A DNA stretch of 64,000 nucleotides from Psychrobacillus sp. OK032 (GCF_900111345.1 NZ_FOGY01000002.1:434001-498000); one strand, 5' to 3'. Shown: positions 1 through 7,396, counted from the first letter of the stretch. A program made the numbers and translations. The notes: a model not told the origin generated them from the sequence alone.

Positions 1-157
1 ATAACTCGTCCAATGGTATAATACTGTCCCACTTATTTCGGGTCGTTCCATACGGTAAATCGCACAAAACCATATCAACACTTCCATCATCTATGCGTTT
101 CATTAGCGTTAGACAATCGCCCTCATGTACTTCATTAATCGCTAGTGTATTCGTCAT
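1..157 (-). CDS. DNA methyltransferase (N6-adenine/N4-cytosine type), N-terminal part
   Basis: The reading frame starts at the ATG at 157 and runs off the left edge, so only about 52 residues are visible. They contain a G-D-C motif near residue 14 and the catalytic DLPYG tetrad region (motif IV, D/N-x-P-Y class) near residue 37, preceded by SVDMVLC. In this family motif IV before the SAM-binding motif indicates a beta-class amino methyltransferase that methylates adenine N6 or cytosine N4. It would protect phage DNA against host restriction. A ribosome site GGGAGCGATGGAGAA precedes the ATG. The target cannot be told from this part. It lies 3' of the phage early region and is the second methyltransferase in the window besides the C5 enzyme at 1932-3650. 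Confidence 0.75.
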   Translation of the reverse strand, partial: MTNTLAINEVHEGDCLTLMKRIDDGSVDMVLCDLPYGTTRNKWDSIIPLDEL

Positions 158-290
158 TTCTCCATCGCTCCCATTTTCGTTTTCCCTATAATAAACAATC
201 GCGTAGAAGGCGTTAGGGATTCGCTTTTCATTTCCGGTAGCTAACCGTCAACTATCTACGCAATATAAAAGACGTCCAGTTACGGTCGCC

Positions 291-407
291 TTATTTACTA
301 TCTTCTTCTAATGATTTAATTGCCAAATCCAGAGCCTCTCTAAGCAGCGTATAATTCTCAGGTGGGTAATTTGATTTAATTACTTCAATCGCTTCTTTAT
401 TCGTCAT
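291..407 (-). CDS. Small acidic phage protein, 38 aa
   Basis: The ATG at 407 is preceded by GGAGGGATAGCGAA, a good ribosome site, so I prefer it to an upstream in-frame start at 473 that lacks one. The protein (MTNKEAIEVIKSNYPPEN to LEEDSK) has an amphipathic helix with an EALDLAIKSL pattern that recurs in many short phage early proteins. No function is known to me. Confidence 0.55.
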   Translation of the reverse strand: MTNKEAIEVIKSNYPPENYTLLREALDLAIKSLEEDSK

Positions 408-600
408 TTCGCTATCCCTCCGCATCCTAAAATACGAAAGGGTCGGACGGAGCACACCCGCCTCATGCGTCACCCTTGCGTTTGTTTATGTATTACTAGC
501 GAGCCTTACCGCTATTCACACGGAGTTTGCTCGCTTGTCATTGCGTTTATTGCCCTTCATATACTAGGATAGAAACTCCGCTATAATATGGTTACCTGCG

Positions 601-1164
601 TCATAAATCGCTCATTTTATACGTAATTACCGGCTGCCTGCGCGTAAATTCGTCGTATTTCTGCTTGCGTTCTTTATTGCGTGAGTGAACGTTAGCGTCG
701 CGCAAGGCATCTTCGTAGGCACTCCTTTTACGGCGCTTCGGCACGGAGTAATCACGCCCGTCCATTCCGATATTCATTGCGGCAGTGTATGGTGCCTCGC
801 CTTTCTGCGTTAAACCCTTCGCCTCATGCGCGCCCTCGCGTCGTCTAGCGAGCTGTATATCGGACAGGAACGGATATTCAGTGGACGTCGCTTTATTCGA
901 TGCCGTGTCCGTTAATTCTTCGTATAGCGCTAGGTTCGTAAGCTGATCGAGTAGATGCGCATCTAACGGCGGTGTTTTCGGCTCGTAACCGCCCTCTAGC
1001 GCTCTAAGGCGTGCAGGCTCGTGATATTCCGAATGTGCTAGGGCATAGGCGTCACCTACGCACTTTATCCACGTTAGTCGCTCCGTACGGTCAAGCCCTC
1101 GCTTTGTAGCCGTTCTTATTGCGTTAATTTCGCGTCTTAATGTGTCCGTATATGCTTCCGTCAT
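601..1164 (-). CDS. Phage protein of unknown function, 187 aa
   Basis: The product is not recognised. It is hydrophilic and charged, with an N-terminal helix rich in Arg (about residues 9-30), a middle Leu-rich segment, and a strongly basic C-terminal third (KRRKRS near residue 146, RNKERKQK near 165), which would suit nucleic-acid binding. Its ATG overlaps the stop of the upstream sigma region-4-like gene in an ATGA arrangement, so the two are probably translationally coupled and work at the same stage. Being next to the methyltransferase at the edge of the early region, it may belong to the early-to-late transition. This is inference from position only. Confidence 0.55.
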   Translation of the reverse strand: MTEAYTDTLRREINAIRTATKRGLDRTERLTWIKCVGDAYALAHSEYHEPARLRALEGGYEPKTPPLDAHLLDQLTNLALYEELTDTASNKATSTEYPFLSDIQLARRREGAHEAKGLTQKGEAPYTAAMNIGMDGRDYSVPKRRKRSAYEDALRDANVHSRNKERKQKYDEFTRRQPVITYKMSDL

Positions 1165-1493
1165 GTTGTAGCCTCCGTTTCATTTTCGTATGTTAATTCT
1201 CCGCTAAGCCACGCCCAGCTTTCGTAAACTGCGTCAATGTTAACGACTGCTGCGTCAATATGCGTGCTTACGACGTCCTGTCCGACGCCCATATGTGCGC
1301 CCGCGACCTTCTGCGTTAAATCCTCTACGTACACTAGCCGCAAAGCCTCCGCTTGCCTGTCCGTTAGATTAGCGCGCTTAACGGCGTCTGCAAAGTCGAC
1401 TAGCGTGTCGCTGGCGTTCGTGTCTCCGACGTAGCGGCGCTCGGATAATGCGTGTAGATTGCGTAGTATTGCCTTCGCTTGGCTTGCGCTCAT
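1161..1493 (-). CDS. Sigma-70 region 4-like HTH protein, possible late-gene activator
   Basis: A 110-residue protein whose centre (LTDRQAEALRLVYVEDLTQ followed by a second helix GVGQDVVSTHIDAAV) has the pattern of sigma-70 region 4 (L-x-x-x-Q-x-x-x-x-L-x-x-x-x-x-x-L-T-x-x-x-x-A). There is no region 2, so it cannot by itself melt a promoter. Phage proteins of this shape (ArpU/late transcription regulator type) often control structural genes in phages of Gram-positive bacteria. Its place at the left end of the early genes, just before the presumed late region, fits that job. ATGA overlap with the following gene. No SD-rich alternative start is needed: ATG at 1493. Confidence 0.6.
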   Translation of the reverse strand: MSASQAKAILRNLHALSERRYVGDTNASDTLVDFADAVKRANLTDRQAEALRLVYVEDLTQKVAGAHMGVGQDVVSTHIDAAVVNIDAVYESWAWLSGELTYENETEATT

Positions 1494-1522
1494 TATTTAT
1501 CGCTCCCTTACGTTTAATTTCG

Positions 1523-1551
1523 TTGCATCTTGCGCATACTTGCGTTATAAT
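1523..1551 (+). promoter_or_regulatory. Sigma-A-like promoter for the plus-strand 122-aa gene
   Basis: TTGCAT (1523-1528), a 17-base spacer, then a perfect TATAAT (1546-1551). It points at the lone plus-strand gene starting at 1586, whose ribosome site CGGAGG lies at 1572-1577. It is one of the best consensus promoters in the prophage. Confidence 0.75.
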
Positions 1552-1585
1552 TACGTTAATTAACTAACATCGGAGGCTCACCGCT

Positions 1586-1954
1586 ATGCCTAAATCAACC
1601 GCACTCTTAGACGGATTCTCATTCGTACCATCGGACGGCCTGCCCGTCGTCACACTCGATAAACAGAAACGCTTTTACCTTAACGCTGGGCTACGTAGCT
1701 TTATCGGAGTGGAGGCGTATAACCGCATTGCCATCGCATATGATCCCGTTAATAATGCGCTAGCCATCGTAAAGCCAGAGGCGGGCATCGCTGCAGCGGA
1801 CGGCTCTTATTACACCGTAGACAAGCGTCATTACATAAGTGCGCGCCGTTTTTTACAGCGATATCCGATTGACCTCGCCGATGCTCCGATATTCTTCGAG
1901 TATGCGACGGCTAGCGAAGATGGGACTACGTTTATTTTCCGTTTAAAAGCGTGA
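1586..1954 (+). CDS. Plus-strand orphan phage protein, 122 aa
   Basis: One of only three convincing genes on the plus strand of the prophage. It starts at an ATG with a CGGAGG ribosome site and a near-consensus sigma-A promoter, so it can be expressed by host polymerase alone, for example in the lysogen. The sequence is not recognised. Its middle (LPVVTLDKQKRFYLN, then VEAYNRIAIAYDP) has short alternating hydrophobic strands that loosely recall AbrB/MraZ-type beta folds, but I see no catalytic motif. Its last 23 bases overlap the 3' end of the convergent C5-methyltransferase gene, so transcription of one could interfere with the other. A lysogenic-conversion or host-takeover role is inference. 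Confidence 0.7.
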   Translation: MPKSTALLDGFSFVPSDGLPVVTLDKQKRFYLNAGLRSFIGVEAYNRIAIAYDPVNNALAIVKPEAGIAAADGSYYTVDKRHYISARRFLQRYPIDLADAPIFFEYATASEDGTTFIFRLKA

Positions 1955-3650
1955 GTAGACGTTCACCTATCGCTTGGATTACGTTTACTGTAACGGCGTT
2001 GCCCGCTTGTTTATAGCGTTGTGAATCGGACAAGCCTGCGTCGACTACCGTTTGATGCTGTTCATCCGTAAAGCCTTGTAGACGCCAACACTCGAGAGGC
2101 GTTAGCTTGCGTATGCGGTAACGAGGTGCATCGGCTACTTTTATGCCTTCGCCTTTATTCGTCGTTAATGTAGGCGCTAATCCTGCGTCAATATCGAATA
2201 CTTGACCGTTCATTCCTCTACCGCTAGGATTCGTATTGCCTAGGACACTAATCGCTACGCCGTGTTTATCTTGCGCCGTTAATGTGGATGATTCTTCGTC
2301 GTTATCCTTGAATCTGCGACCGTTTTGGCGCTTTTCTAAACGATCAGGAGTTAACACCGGACGGACTTCTTCCGCCTCTAGTACCGCATTTTGCGTTTGG
2401 TTACGGTTAAGTCCGCGCCAGTCACTCGCAGATAGACACACTGCTACGTCCTGTTCATCACCTATTCCATCTTTCCTGTTGTACTTGACTGGCGTTTGCT
2501 CGACGACGCCCTGATTTATATTCGACGCTTCGAGTGTATTAGCGATTTGCTTACCTACACGACCTCTGCGCGTATTGCTATCGGGAAATTGGAAGTTTAC
2601 GGCATCGCCTACGGCTGCCATTGCGTAGCCTTGCTTCGTTGCTTCACGGATTGGTAAGCCTTGTTCTTCCGCTATCTTCGGTTCTCGATGTCCTCCGCCC
2701 ATTGTCGTAAGAGTAGGCGAAATGTGGTCAGCGTCATATACACGCTTGATTGCGTCGTGCCCTTTTAAGTCGATGTGTCCGACCATGCGAGGTTCTTTAT
2801 ATTCGCGAGCGGTAATGGTTGGAGCTACACCTTGATACATACGCGCTTTTCCTTCGTGTCCGATTTGGGAAACGTCGAATACCGTAGGCTCGTCTTGTCC
2901 GCGATCTTCTAACTGTGCTACAAGTGCAGCCGTTTTTTCTTCCGATAAATAATACTTCTCGTCCACCGACGCTTCTAATACGTCACGTAATCTCGTAGTC
3001 ACTTCCGTTTGCTCCGGCCAGTCGAAGTTGAACGTTTTTGTATCGGCGTATCCGCTGATTCGACGTTTCCCCTTCGCAACTACGTTTGTCCCTTCGATAA
3101 TCCATTCGCTAGGCTCTACGATATCGTCACGCAATGCTACGATAAATATTCGCTCTCTATTCTGCGGTACGCCGAAGTATTTCGAATTCAATACGTTGAA
3201 ATCTACGTGGTATCCGATGTCATTTAACGTGCTTACGATTACGTCTAGCGTTTTACCTCCGTCGTGACCTACGAGTCCTTTTACGTTTTCTAGCAGAATA
3301 GCACGAGGTTGCTTCGTCTTAGCAAGGCGTGCTACTTCGAAAAACAAAGTTCCGCGAGTATCATCGAAGCCTAATCGTTTGCCAGCGACACTGAACGCTT
3401 GACACGGAAAACCGCCGACTAATACGTCATGATCCGGTACATCTTCCGCAGCGATTGCCGTAATATCGCCCGCAGTAGGCTCGCCGTATAACGCTGCGTA
3501 CGACTGATTGGCGAATTTATCAATCTCGGAAGCTAGTACGCAATTACCGCCTAAACGGTTGAGAGCCGTTTCGAATCCTCCGATACCGCTGAATAATGAT
3601 ACGTAGTTGAACGGTTTACCCTCGTAAGATACTTCGTTTGTTTGCGACAT
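1932..3650 (-). CDS. dcm: DNA (cytosine-5) methyltransferase with repeat-rich target domain
   Basis: The core protein (572 aa from the ATG at 3650, ribosome site GAAAGGGG) has all C5-methyltransferase landmarks. Motif I is VSLFSGIGGFETAL near residue 17, motif IV GGFPCQAFS with the catalytic Cys near 83, and motif VI ENVKGL near 124. Motif VIII is QNRERIFIV near 166, motif IX RKLTPLECWRLQGF near 505 and motif X QAGNAV near 547. Between VIII and IX lies an unusually long target region of over 300 residues built from about six diverged units ending in forms such as GVAPTITA, HISPTLTT, QIANTLEA, AVCLSAS, SSTLTAQ and GLAPTLTT. The enzyme probably masks phage DNA from restriction, perhaps at several sites. 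The frame stays open upstream to a GTG at 3821 (see next entry). Confidence 0.92.
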   Translation of the reverse strand: MSQTNEVSYEGKPFNYVSLFSGIGGFETALNRLGGNCVLASEIDKFANQSYAALYGEPTAGDITAIAAEDVPDHDVLVGGFPCQAFSVAGKRLGFDDTRGTLFFEVARLAKTKQPRAILLENVKGLVGHDGGKTLDVIVSTLNDIGYHVDFNVLNSKYFGVPQNRERIFIVALRDDIVEPSEWIIEGTNVVAKGKRRISGYADTKTFNFDWPEQTEVTTRLRDVLEASVDEKYYLSEEKTAALVAQLEDRGQDEPTVFDVSQIGHEGKARMYQGVAPTITAREYKEPRMVGHIDLKGHDAIKRVYDADHISPTLTTMGGGHREPKIAEEQGLPIREATKQGYAMAAVGDAVNFQFPDSNTRRGRVGKQIANTLEASNINQGVVEQTPVKYNRKDGIGDEQDVAVCLSASDWRGLNRNQTQNAVLEAEEVRPVLTPDRLEKRQNGRRFKDNDEESSTLTAQDKHGVAISVLGNTNPSGRGMNGQVFDIDAGLAPTLTTNKGEGIKVADAPRYRIRKLTPLECWRLQGFTDEQHQTVVDAGLSDSQRYKQAGNAVTVNVIQAIGERLLTLLNGK

Positions 3651-3821
3651 TTTGCGTTCCCCTTTCGTTTTTGATTCGTTTACATTTACCGCGATAAGTC
3701 CTCCAGGTCGTTTACCGCCTTGATTTCCGCAAGCTATTGCCGGCATTATTCCGAAGGTATCGTGAACTCGGTTTTGATATTTATCGTTCGTTATGAATCC
3801 TAGTTTTATTATTTCGGACAC
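3651..3821 (-). other. In-frame N-terminal extension of the methyltransferase carrying one more repeat unit
   Basis: The methyltransferase frame continues upstream for 57 codons to a GTG at 3821 with its own ribosome site (GAAAGGGGCGATTGA before GTG). The internal ATG at 3650 also has a GAAAGGGG site. The extension (NRVHDTFGIMPAIACGNQ followed by GGKRPGGLI) matches the unit repeated in the target domain (for example RVYDADHISPTLTTMGGG). Either a longer 629-residue form is made, or a formerly separate repeat peptide has become fused in frame. It overlaps the end of the upstream kinase gene by 13 bases. Confidence 0.55.
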
Positions 3822-4378
3822 TCAATCGCCCCTTTCGCCGTAATCTCCGCCATAAAACGCTCAGCTTCCGCAATTAAATCGTCGTAACTTCCGTCATTAG
3901 TCAACGTATAATCTACCTCGAACCCATCGATATATTGCTCGGTCGGATGCGTTAAGTCCTCGTAGGTAAACACGTCACCACGCGCCTGTGCACGCGCTAT
4001 ACGGACGTCATCGCTCGCAGTTACACGGACAATCGTAAAACCATTCGCACGTCCCCACGCTATTTCGTCGGGCTGCCTTCCGTCGGATATGACGATGCCT
4101 TCCGTAGAACGCCTTTCTGCGTATAGCTGAACGAATTGCTCGGCGTGTCGTATCCAAACGTTGCTATCGATTTCGCGGCATAGCTGACCGAATTGCTGAT
4201 AGACTGCGCGAGGCTTTCCGCTAGTAAAGAAGTCCTCCGCGAATATCTTCTGCGCGTAATATTTCAGCGATGTACCGAAGCTGACTTCTTCAAAGCCGTA
4301 GTTTAGGCGGAGGTGCTGCGCCATAGTCGACTTACCGCTGCGCATTTTACCGACGATCATTATCTTCGGAATCGTCAT
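3809..4378 (-). CDS. Deoxynucleoside monophosphate kinase-like P-loop protein
   Basis: A 189-residue P-loop protein with Walker A GKMRSGKST at residues 10-18 and an ISDGRQPDE segment near 97, as in phage dNMP kinases and related AAA-type adenylate kinase folds. It would phosphorylate dNMPs to dNDPs, supplying the polymerase together with ThyX, dUTPase and the ribonucleotide reductase encoded upstream. The stop of the upstream gene overlaps its ATG (ATGA), and its own end overlaps the extension of the methyltransferase frame. Substrate range is not visible from sequence. Confidence 0.75.
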   Translation of the reverse strand: MTIPKIMIVGKMRSGKSTMAQHLRLNYGFEEVSFGTSLKYYAQKIFAEDFFTSGKPRAVYQQFGQLCREIDSNVWIRHAEQFVQLYAERRSTEGIVISDGRQPDEIAWGRANGFTIVRVTASDDVRIARAQARGDVFTYEDLTHPTEQYIDGFEVDYTLTNDGSYDDLIAEAERFMAEITAKGAIECPK

Positions 4379-4794
4379 CGACTCACCGCCTGCTCTGCGA
4401 GCGAACGGTAAAGCTCGTTAATCTCATACGCTTGCTCTTTTAGCGTCTGTTCAACTTCGTAAAGTCTGCGTGAGATATTCGCTAGTAATTCGATGACTGT
4501 CGGCGATGCTTCTACGGGCGTGCCTTCGTCCGCTACTTCGTAAGTTGCCGGTGCTTGTTCGCCGTATGTCGTCTGTAGTGCGTCGTGTGTTTCCGTTACA
4601 AGTTCGAATCTATCGAAATACAATCCGGATATAAACGACTTGTTATGCACGTCATTATCGTCATCTACGAAAGACACCTCGTCCCTTTCTACGCTGTATA
4701 CTTCGTATACTTTTCCGACAGTTACGCTATAATTGAAATCTCCGCCAATATATCTAACCTTATCGCCAACTTTCGGCATCTCTTTTAACGTCAT
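4375..4794 (-). CDS. KOW/SH3-like domain protein with C-terminal coiled coil
   Basis: The chosen ATG at 4794 follows GGGAGCGATTGAGG; a longer frame to 4833 would overlap the previous gene without a ribosome site. The first 60 residues read as a small beta-barrel (VGDKVRYIGGDF, VTVGKVYEVYSV), the pattern of KOW/SH3-type modules that is also found in at least three other proteins of this phage. The last 45 residues form a predicted coiled coil (ISRRLYEVEQTLKEQAYEIN). An acidic linker joins them. Function is unknown. ATGA overlap with the kinase gene. Confidence 0.6.
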   Translation of the reverse strand: MTLKEMPKVGDKVRYIGGDFNYSVTVGKVYEVYSVERDEVSFVDDDNDVHNKSFISGLYFDRFELVTETHDALQTTYGEQAPATYEVADEGTPVEASPTVIELLANISRRLYEVEQTLKEQAYEINELYRSLAEQAVSR

Positions 4795-4819
4795 CCTCAA
4801 TCGCTCCCTCTCCGTAATA

Positions 4820-5458
4820 TCAGTCCACCCCACGGCGAACTATTTCGATTCCTACCGTTTGCCTTCCGAATTCCCACGCCTCTGATTCGGTTGCTACTAA
4901 TACGTCGATGCGGAAGCCCTTAATATCTCCGCCAGTATCGCTCGCAATCGCCTTAAACGTCGTGCCGTCGCCTAACGTCACCCTAACGATGCTGCCGAGC
5001 GGAAATTGCCGAGGGTCGACCGCAATTACGCGATAGCTCTCGTAGTAAATCGTATGGCGAACATCTACGCCTGTTTTCGTTATGCCGGTGCAGCCCGAAT
5101 CGCAAAGCGCGACGTACGCCGTTGCTTCGTATGCTATCGTTTCTCTGCGTGGGCTAGCCGATCGTGACGGCTGTTGCGGAGCTTGCTTCGGCGTTTCTTT
5201 CACCGCAACTTGTTCCGCCTTAATTTCGTTAGCCTTCCGTTTGTCTAATGCCGCCGCTAGTGACGCTTGCCTGGCGTGCACGTTATGCGTTAGCTCTGCG
5301 TCATCTAGCGCTGGATAGTACGTGAATTCTGGCGTAGGTGCCATCGTTGTGTGGCCGTTAATGAATAACGCGATTGCTACGAATAGCGCGTATAGTGCCG
5401 TTAAATACCTTTTTCGGATGGAATCGCACCTTTCTTCTTGGAGGGGCTTTTCCTCCAC
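4820..5458 (-). CDS. Secreted 3D-domain (DPBB) cell-wall protein
   Basis: The C-terminal 90 residues carry the 3D domain of YocH/YuiC-type cell-wall proteins and MltA-like transglycosylases: a double-psi beta-barrel with Asp residues in AVDPRQFPLG, ASDTGGDIKG and FRIDVLV. A hydrophobic segment (LTALYALFVAIALFING) near the N terminus acts as signal or membrane anchor, followed by an Ala/Lys-rich linker. It would act outside the membrane on peptidoglycan. The longest frame begins at a GTG (5458) lacking a ribosome site and inside the preceding HNH gene. A GAAAGG site instead stands 9 bases before an ATC codon at 5419, giving the natural-looking start (M)RKRYLTALYAL. The HNH gene overlaps this start. 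Confidence 0.8.
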   Translation of the reverse strand: MEEKPLQEERCDSIRKRYLTALYALFVAIALFINGHTTMAPTPEFTYYPALDDAELTHNVHARQASLAAALDKRKANEIKAEQVAVKETPKQAPQQPSRSASPRRETIAYEATAYVALCDSGCTGITKTGVDVRHTIYYESYRVIAVDPRQFPLGSIVRVTLGDGTTFKAIASDTGGDIKGFRIDVLVATESEAWEFGRQTVGIEIVRRGVD

Positions 5459-6012
5459 AAGTGCGCGTGTTCGGTTAATTCACTCTCAACAACACACCTG
5501 CCATTGTATTTAAATGGGATGTCGCTAAGTAGCCCCTTATTTTGCCTTCTACGTATCGTTGAATGCGGGACGCCTAGTATCTCCGCGGCTTGTTGTGCCG
5601 TCACTAATCCTAATTCGGAAATAACTCGCAACTCCACTTCTTTATTTTCTCGGTATATTTTATTGGCCTGTACTATTAATTCCGGATGATGAACTCGCAT
5701 ATGTTCAGCTCTTGTTGTTATTTCCAAATTATCAATAGAGTTATTTGTGTTATCCCCATCGATGTGGTGCACGATTTCTTTCTTAGATAAACATCTACCT
5801 ATGTGCTTGGCCATAATATATCTGTGCAAAAGTATATAATTACTTTTCTCTACCATTTCAAAATACTTTGGATCTATTAATTCTTTATGGATATACGAGT
5901 ACCCGTCGGACTGCATCGTACGTCCGCCTTTCCATTGAGAGTGCTCATGGCCATACTTGACGTACTTTTCTACTGATTCATTTTCTTTAGTCAGTCCTTT
6001 ATTCCACGCCAA
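5401..6012 (-). CDS. HNH homing-type endonuclease with C-terminal HTH
   Basis: The start is probably the TTG at 6012 (AAGGAG 8 bases upstream), giving the MAWNKGLTKE opening common in free-standing HNH homing enzymes. The HNH core lies near residues 60-105 (LHRYIMAKHIG, then VHHIDGDNTNNSIDNLEI). It is followed by a MerR/excisionase-like helix-turn-helix (LVTAQQAAEILGVPHSTIRRR) that would provide DNA specificity. It sits between thyX and the 3D-domain gene and overlaps the 5' end of the latter, as expected of a mobile insertion. AT-richer than its phage neighbours, which supports separate origin. Confidence 0.85.
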   Translation of the reverse strand: MAWNKGLTKENESVEKYVKYGHEHSQWKGGRTMQSDGYSYIHKELIDPKYFEMVEKSNYILLHRYIMAKHIGRCLSKKEIVHHIDGDNTNNSIDNLEITTRAEHMRVHHPELIVQANKIYRENKEVELRVISELGLVTAQQAAEILGVPHSTIRRRQNKGLLSDIPFKYNGRCVVESELTEHAHLWRKSPSKKKGAIPSEKGI

Positions 6013-6017
6013 TAGAA

Positions 6018-6830
6018 TCACTCCTTATCGAATAGAGAGTCCGTCCAAGGTTCGACGGCTACAACCGCTTTCCTAATATCCTCGCTTAATCCAGCTATTT
6101 CCGCCTGCGCCCCGTTACCCGCTTTACGCTTACCGTAGAAGTCGAGGATGGCACGAAGGTTAGCGGAAATGACACCGTTACACGATGTAGCTTGCGGTAG
6201 GACTGCGCGAGCATCTTCGGCGGGTATTCCGTATGAACGGAGATTATCGTACATTTCTTGAATCTGACGCATACAGTCTGCGAAATAATCATCGACAGAA
6301 CTACGTGACTCCACTACTTCGCCGTAAACATCTTCCTTAATAAAGGCGTCCGCGCTACTTTTCTTTACGCTATCAGGCACAACGTAGTCAAATCCGCCCG
6401 ACTTATCGCCGCTACCGAACCTCACATAGCGCTGTGACTGTATGCTGAACGACCAACCTACGCGATGCCTCGTTATTTGTGCTAATAGTGCGCGGGAAAT
6501 GCCTTCTACTGCGAAGTTGTACGATAAATGCTCTAGCGTCGAGGTATGTCCGCTTGATACGATCATTCGGATTAGACGGTCGGCGTCCGTTCCGCCTTTG
6601 CCATCGCTAGCCTTCGTTTTGAAATAACGTTTGCCCTCGTTTGCTACGATTTCCGACGGCTTGCCTGGCGAATAGCACGTTCGGATTGCGGTTAGTGCTA
6701 ACGCCTGCCCGTCCGTAATAGTCGGTTCTTCATGCGTATGGGAATCGATAATGCCCTCGATTGTTTCGCGGAAGTCCTCCGCCAGTTGCGTATGTGAAAT
6801 GAGCGTTACCTTGCGTTGTATTTGCGTCAT
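6018..6830 (-). CDS. thyX: FAD-dependent thymidylate synthase ThyX
   Basis: ThyX makes dTMP from dUMP with methylene-tetrahydrofolate, NADPH and FAD. The 270-residue protein has the signature region at residues 121-138 (RHRVGWSFSIQSQRYVRF), an SSGHTSTLEH segment near 92-101, and a C-terminal NLRAILDF near 223. The signature has eight residues between RHR and the first following Ser of SQRY instead of the seven of the usual RHRx7S form; otherwise it is intact. It works with the dUTPase (dUMP supply) and reductase genes upstream. ATGA overlap with the preceding small gene. Confidence 0.95.
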   Translation of the reverse strand: MTQIQRKVTLISHTQLAEDFRETIEGIIDSHTHEEPTITDGQALALTAIRTCYSPGKPSEIVANEGKRYFKTKASDGKGGTDADRLIRMIVSSGHTSTLEHLSYNFAVEGISRALLAQITRHRVGWSFSIQSQRYVRFGSGDKSGGFDYVVPDSVKKSSADAFIKEDVYGEVVESRSSVDDYFADCMRQIQEMYDNLRSYGIPAEDARAVLPQATSCNGVISANLRAILDFYGKRKAGNGAQAEIAGLSEDIRKAVVAVEPWTDSLFDKE

Positions 6831-7006
6831 TTAGATTCCTCCGTTTCTATTTTAAGCAGTCCGAGTTGAAGCAGTTTTAAAAGTGTCCACGTTACGCCTT
6901 CTTGAAACCCGACCGCTTCCTCGATAAAGCACCGGTGTGAATCGCTGTTAATCGAATACTGCCGCGCTCTCGACGACATATCCTCGCTAATTTGCTCGAA
7001 GTTCAT
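6827..7006 (-). CDS. Small phage protein, 59 aa
   Basis: Start ATG at 7006 with AGGAGGGCGGG upstream; the longer frame to 7069 has no ribosome site. The protein is mostly helical (MNFEQISEDMSSRARQ, later GVTWTLLKLLQLGLLKIE), hydrophilic at the front and amphipathic at the back. Not recognised. It is coupled to thyX by an ATGA overlap. Confidence 0.6.
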   Translation of the reverse strand: MNFEQISEDMSSRARQYSINSDSHRCFIEEAVGFQEGVTWTLLKLLQLGLLKIETEESK

Positions 7007-7020
7007 CGATGCCCGCCCTC

Positions 7021-7185
7021 CTAATTCGTAATTAAATCGATGATAAATGCGATAAGCAGTCCGTACCAAAATATCGCCGTGCCGCTTAGTTGCCCGTTAA
7101 TGCAAACGTTGATTCCTTCGATCATGCGCGGTGCTGAATCCGTGACGTTTATCGCTAGTACTGCGATTAGGTAGAGTATCGTCAA
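7021..7185 (-). CDS. Small two-helix membrane protein, 54 aa
   Basis: TTG start at 7185 with a strong AAAGGAGGACGCAAA ribosome site. The product has two hydrophobic helices (TILYLIAVLAI and IFWYGLLIAFIIDLI) joined by a short loop, so it is likely a hairpin inner-membrane peptide. Not recognised. It sits between dut and thyX with another small membrane protein. Confidence 0.6.
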   Translation of the reverse strand: MTILYLIAVLAINVTDSAPRMIEGINVCINGQLSGTAIFWYGLLIAFIIDLITN

Positions 7186-7198
7186 TTTGCGTCCTCCT

Positions 7199-7396
7199 TT
7201 AGTATCCTTGCGAATTCGGCCCGTCATCCGCTAAAGCTATGCAGATTATTGCGATTAAAGCATAAAGCGAAATTGTAGCGAACGGTCTTTCTAAAACGAA
7301 ATTAACAACTCCGCCAAAACCTCCGGACATTCCTAGTACCGCAAGAGTCCCGAATATCACTGACAGTGTGCCTCCGTAAATTAACCTCGATTTCAT
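7199..7396 (-). CDS. Small membrane protein, 65 aa
   Basis: ATG at 7396 overlaps the dut stop codon. Two predicted membrane helices: YGGTLSVIFGTLAVLGM and ATISLYALIAIICIALA, with a Gly-rich link and an acidic tail. Unknown function. Confidence 0.6.
   Translation of the reverse strand: MKSRLIYGGTLSVIFGTLAVLGMSGGFGGVVNFVLERPFATISLYALIAIICIALADDGPNSQGY

Noticed and set aside
1932-4378. Restriction-modification system made of dcm and the P-loop gene next to it.
   Set aside because: The P-loop protein matches dNMP kinases and no restriction nuclease is adjacent; lone methyltransferases are common in phages.
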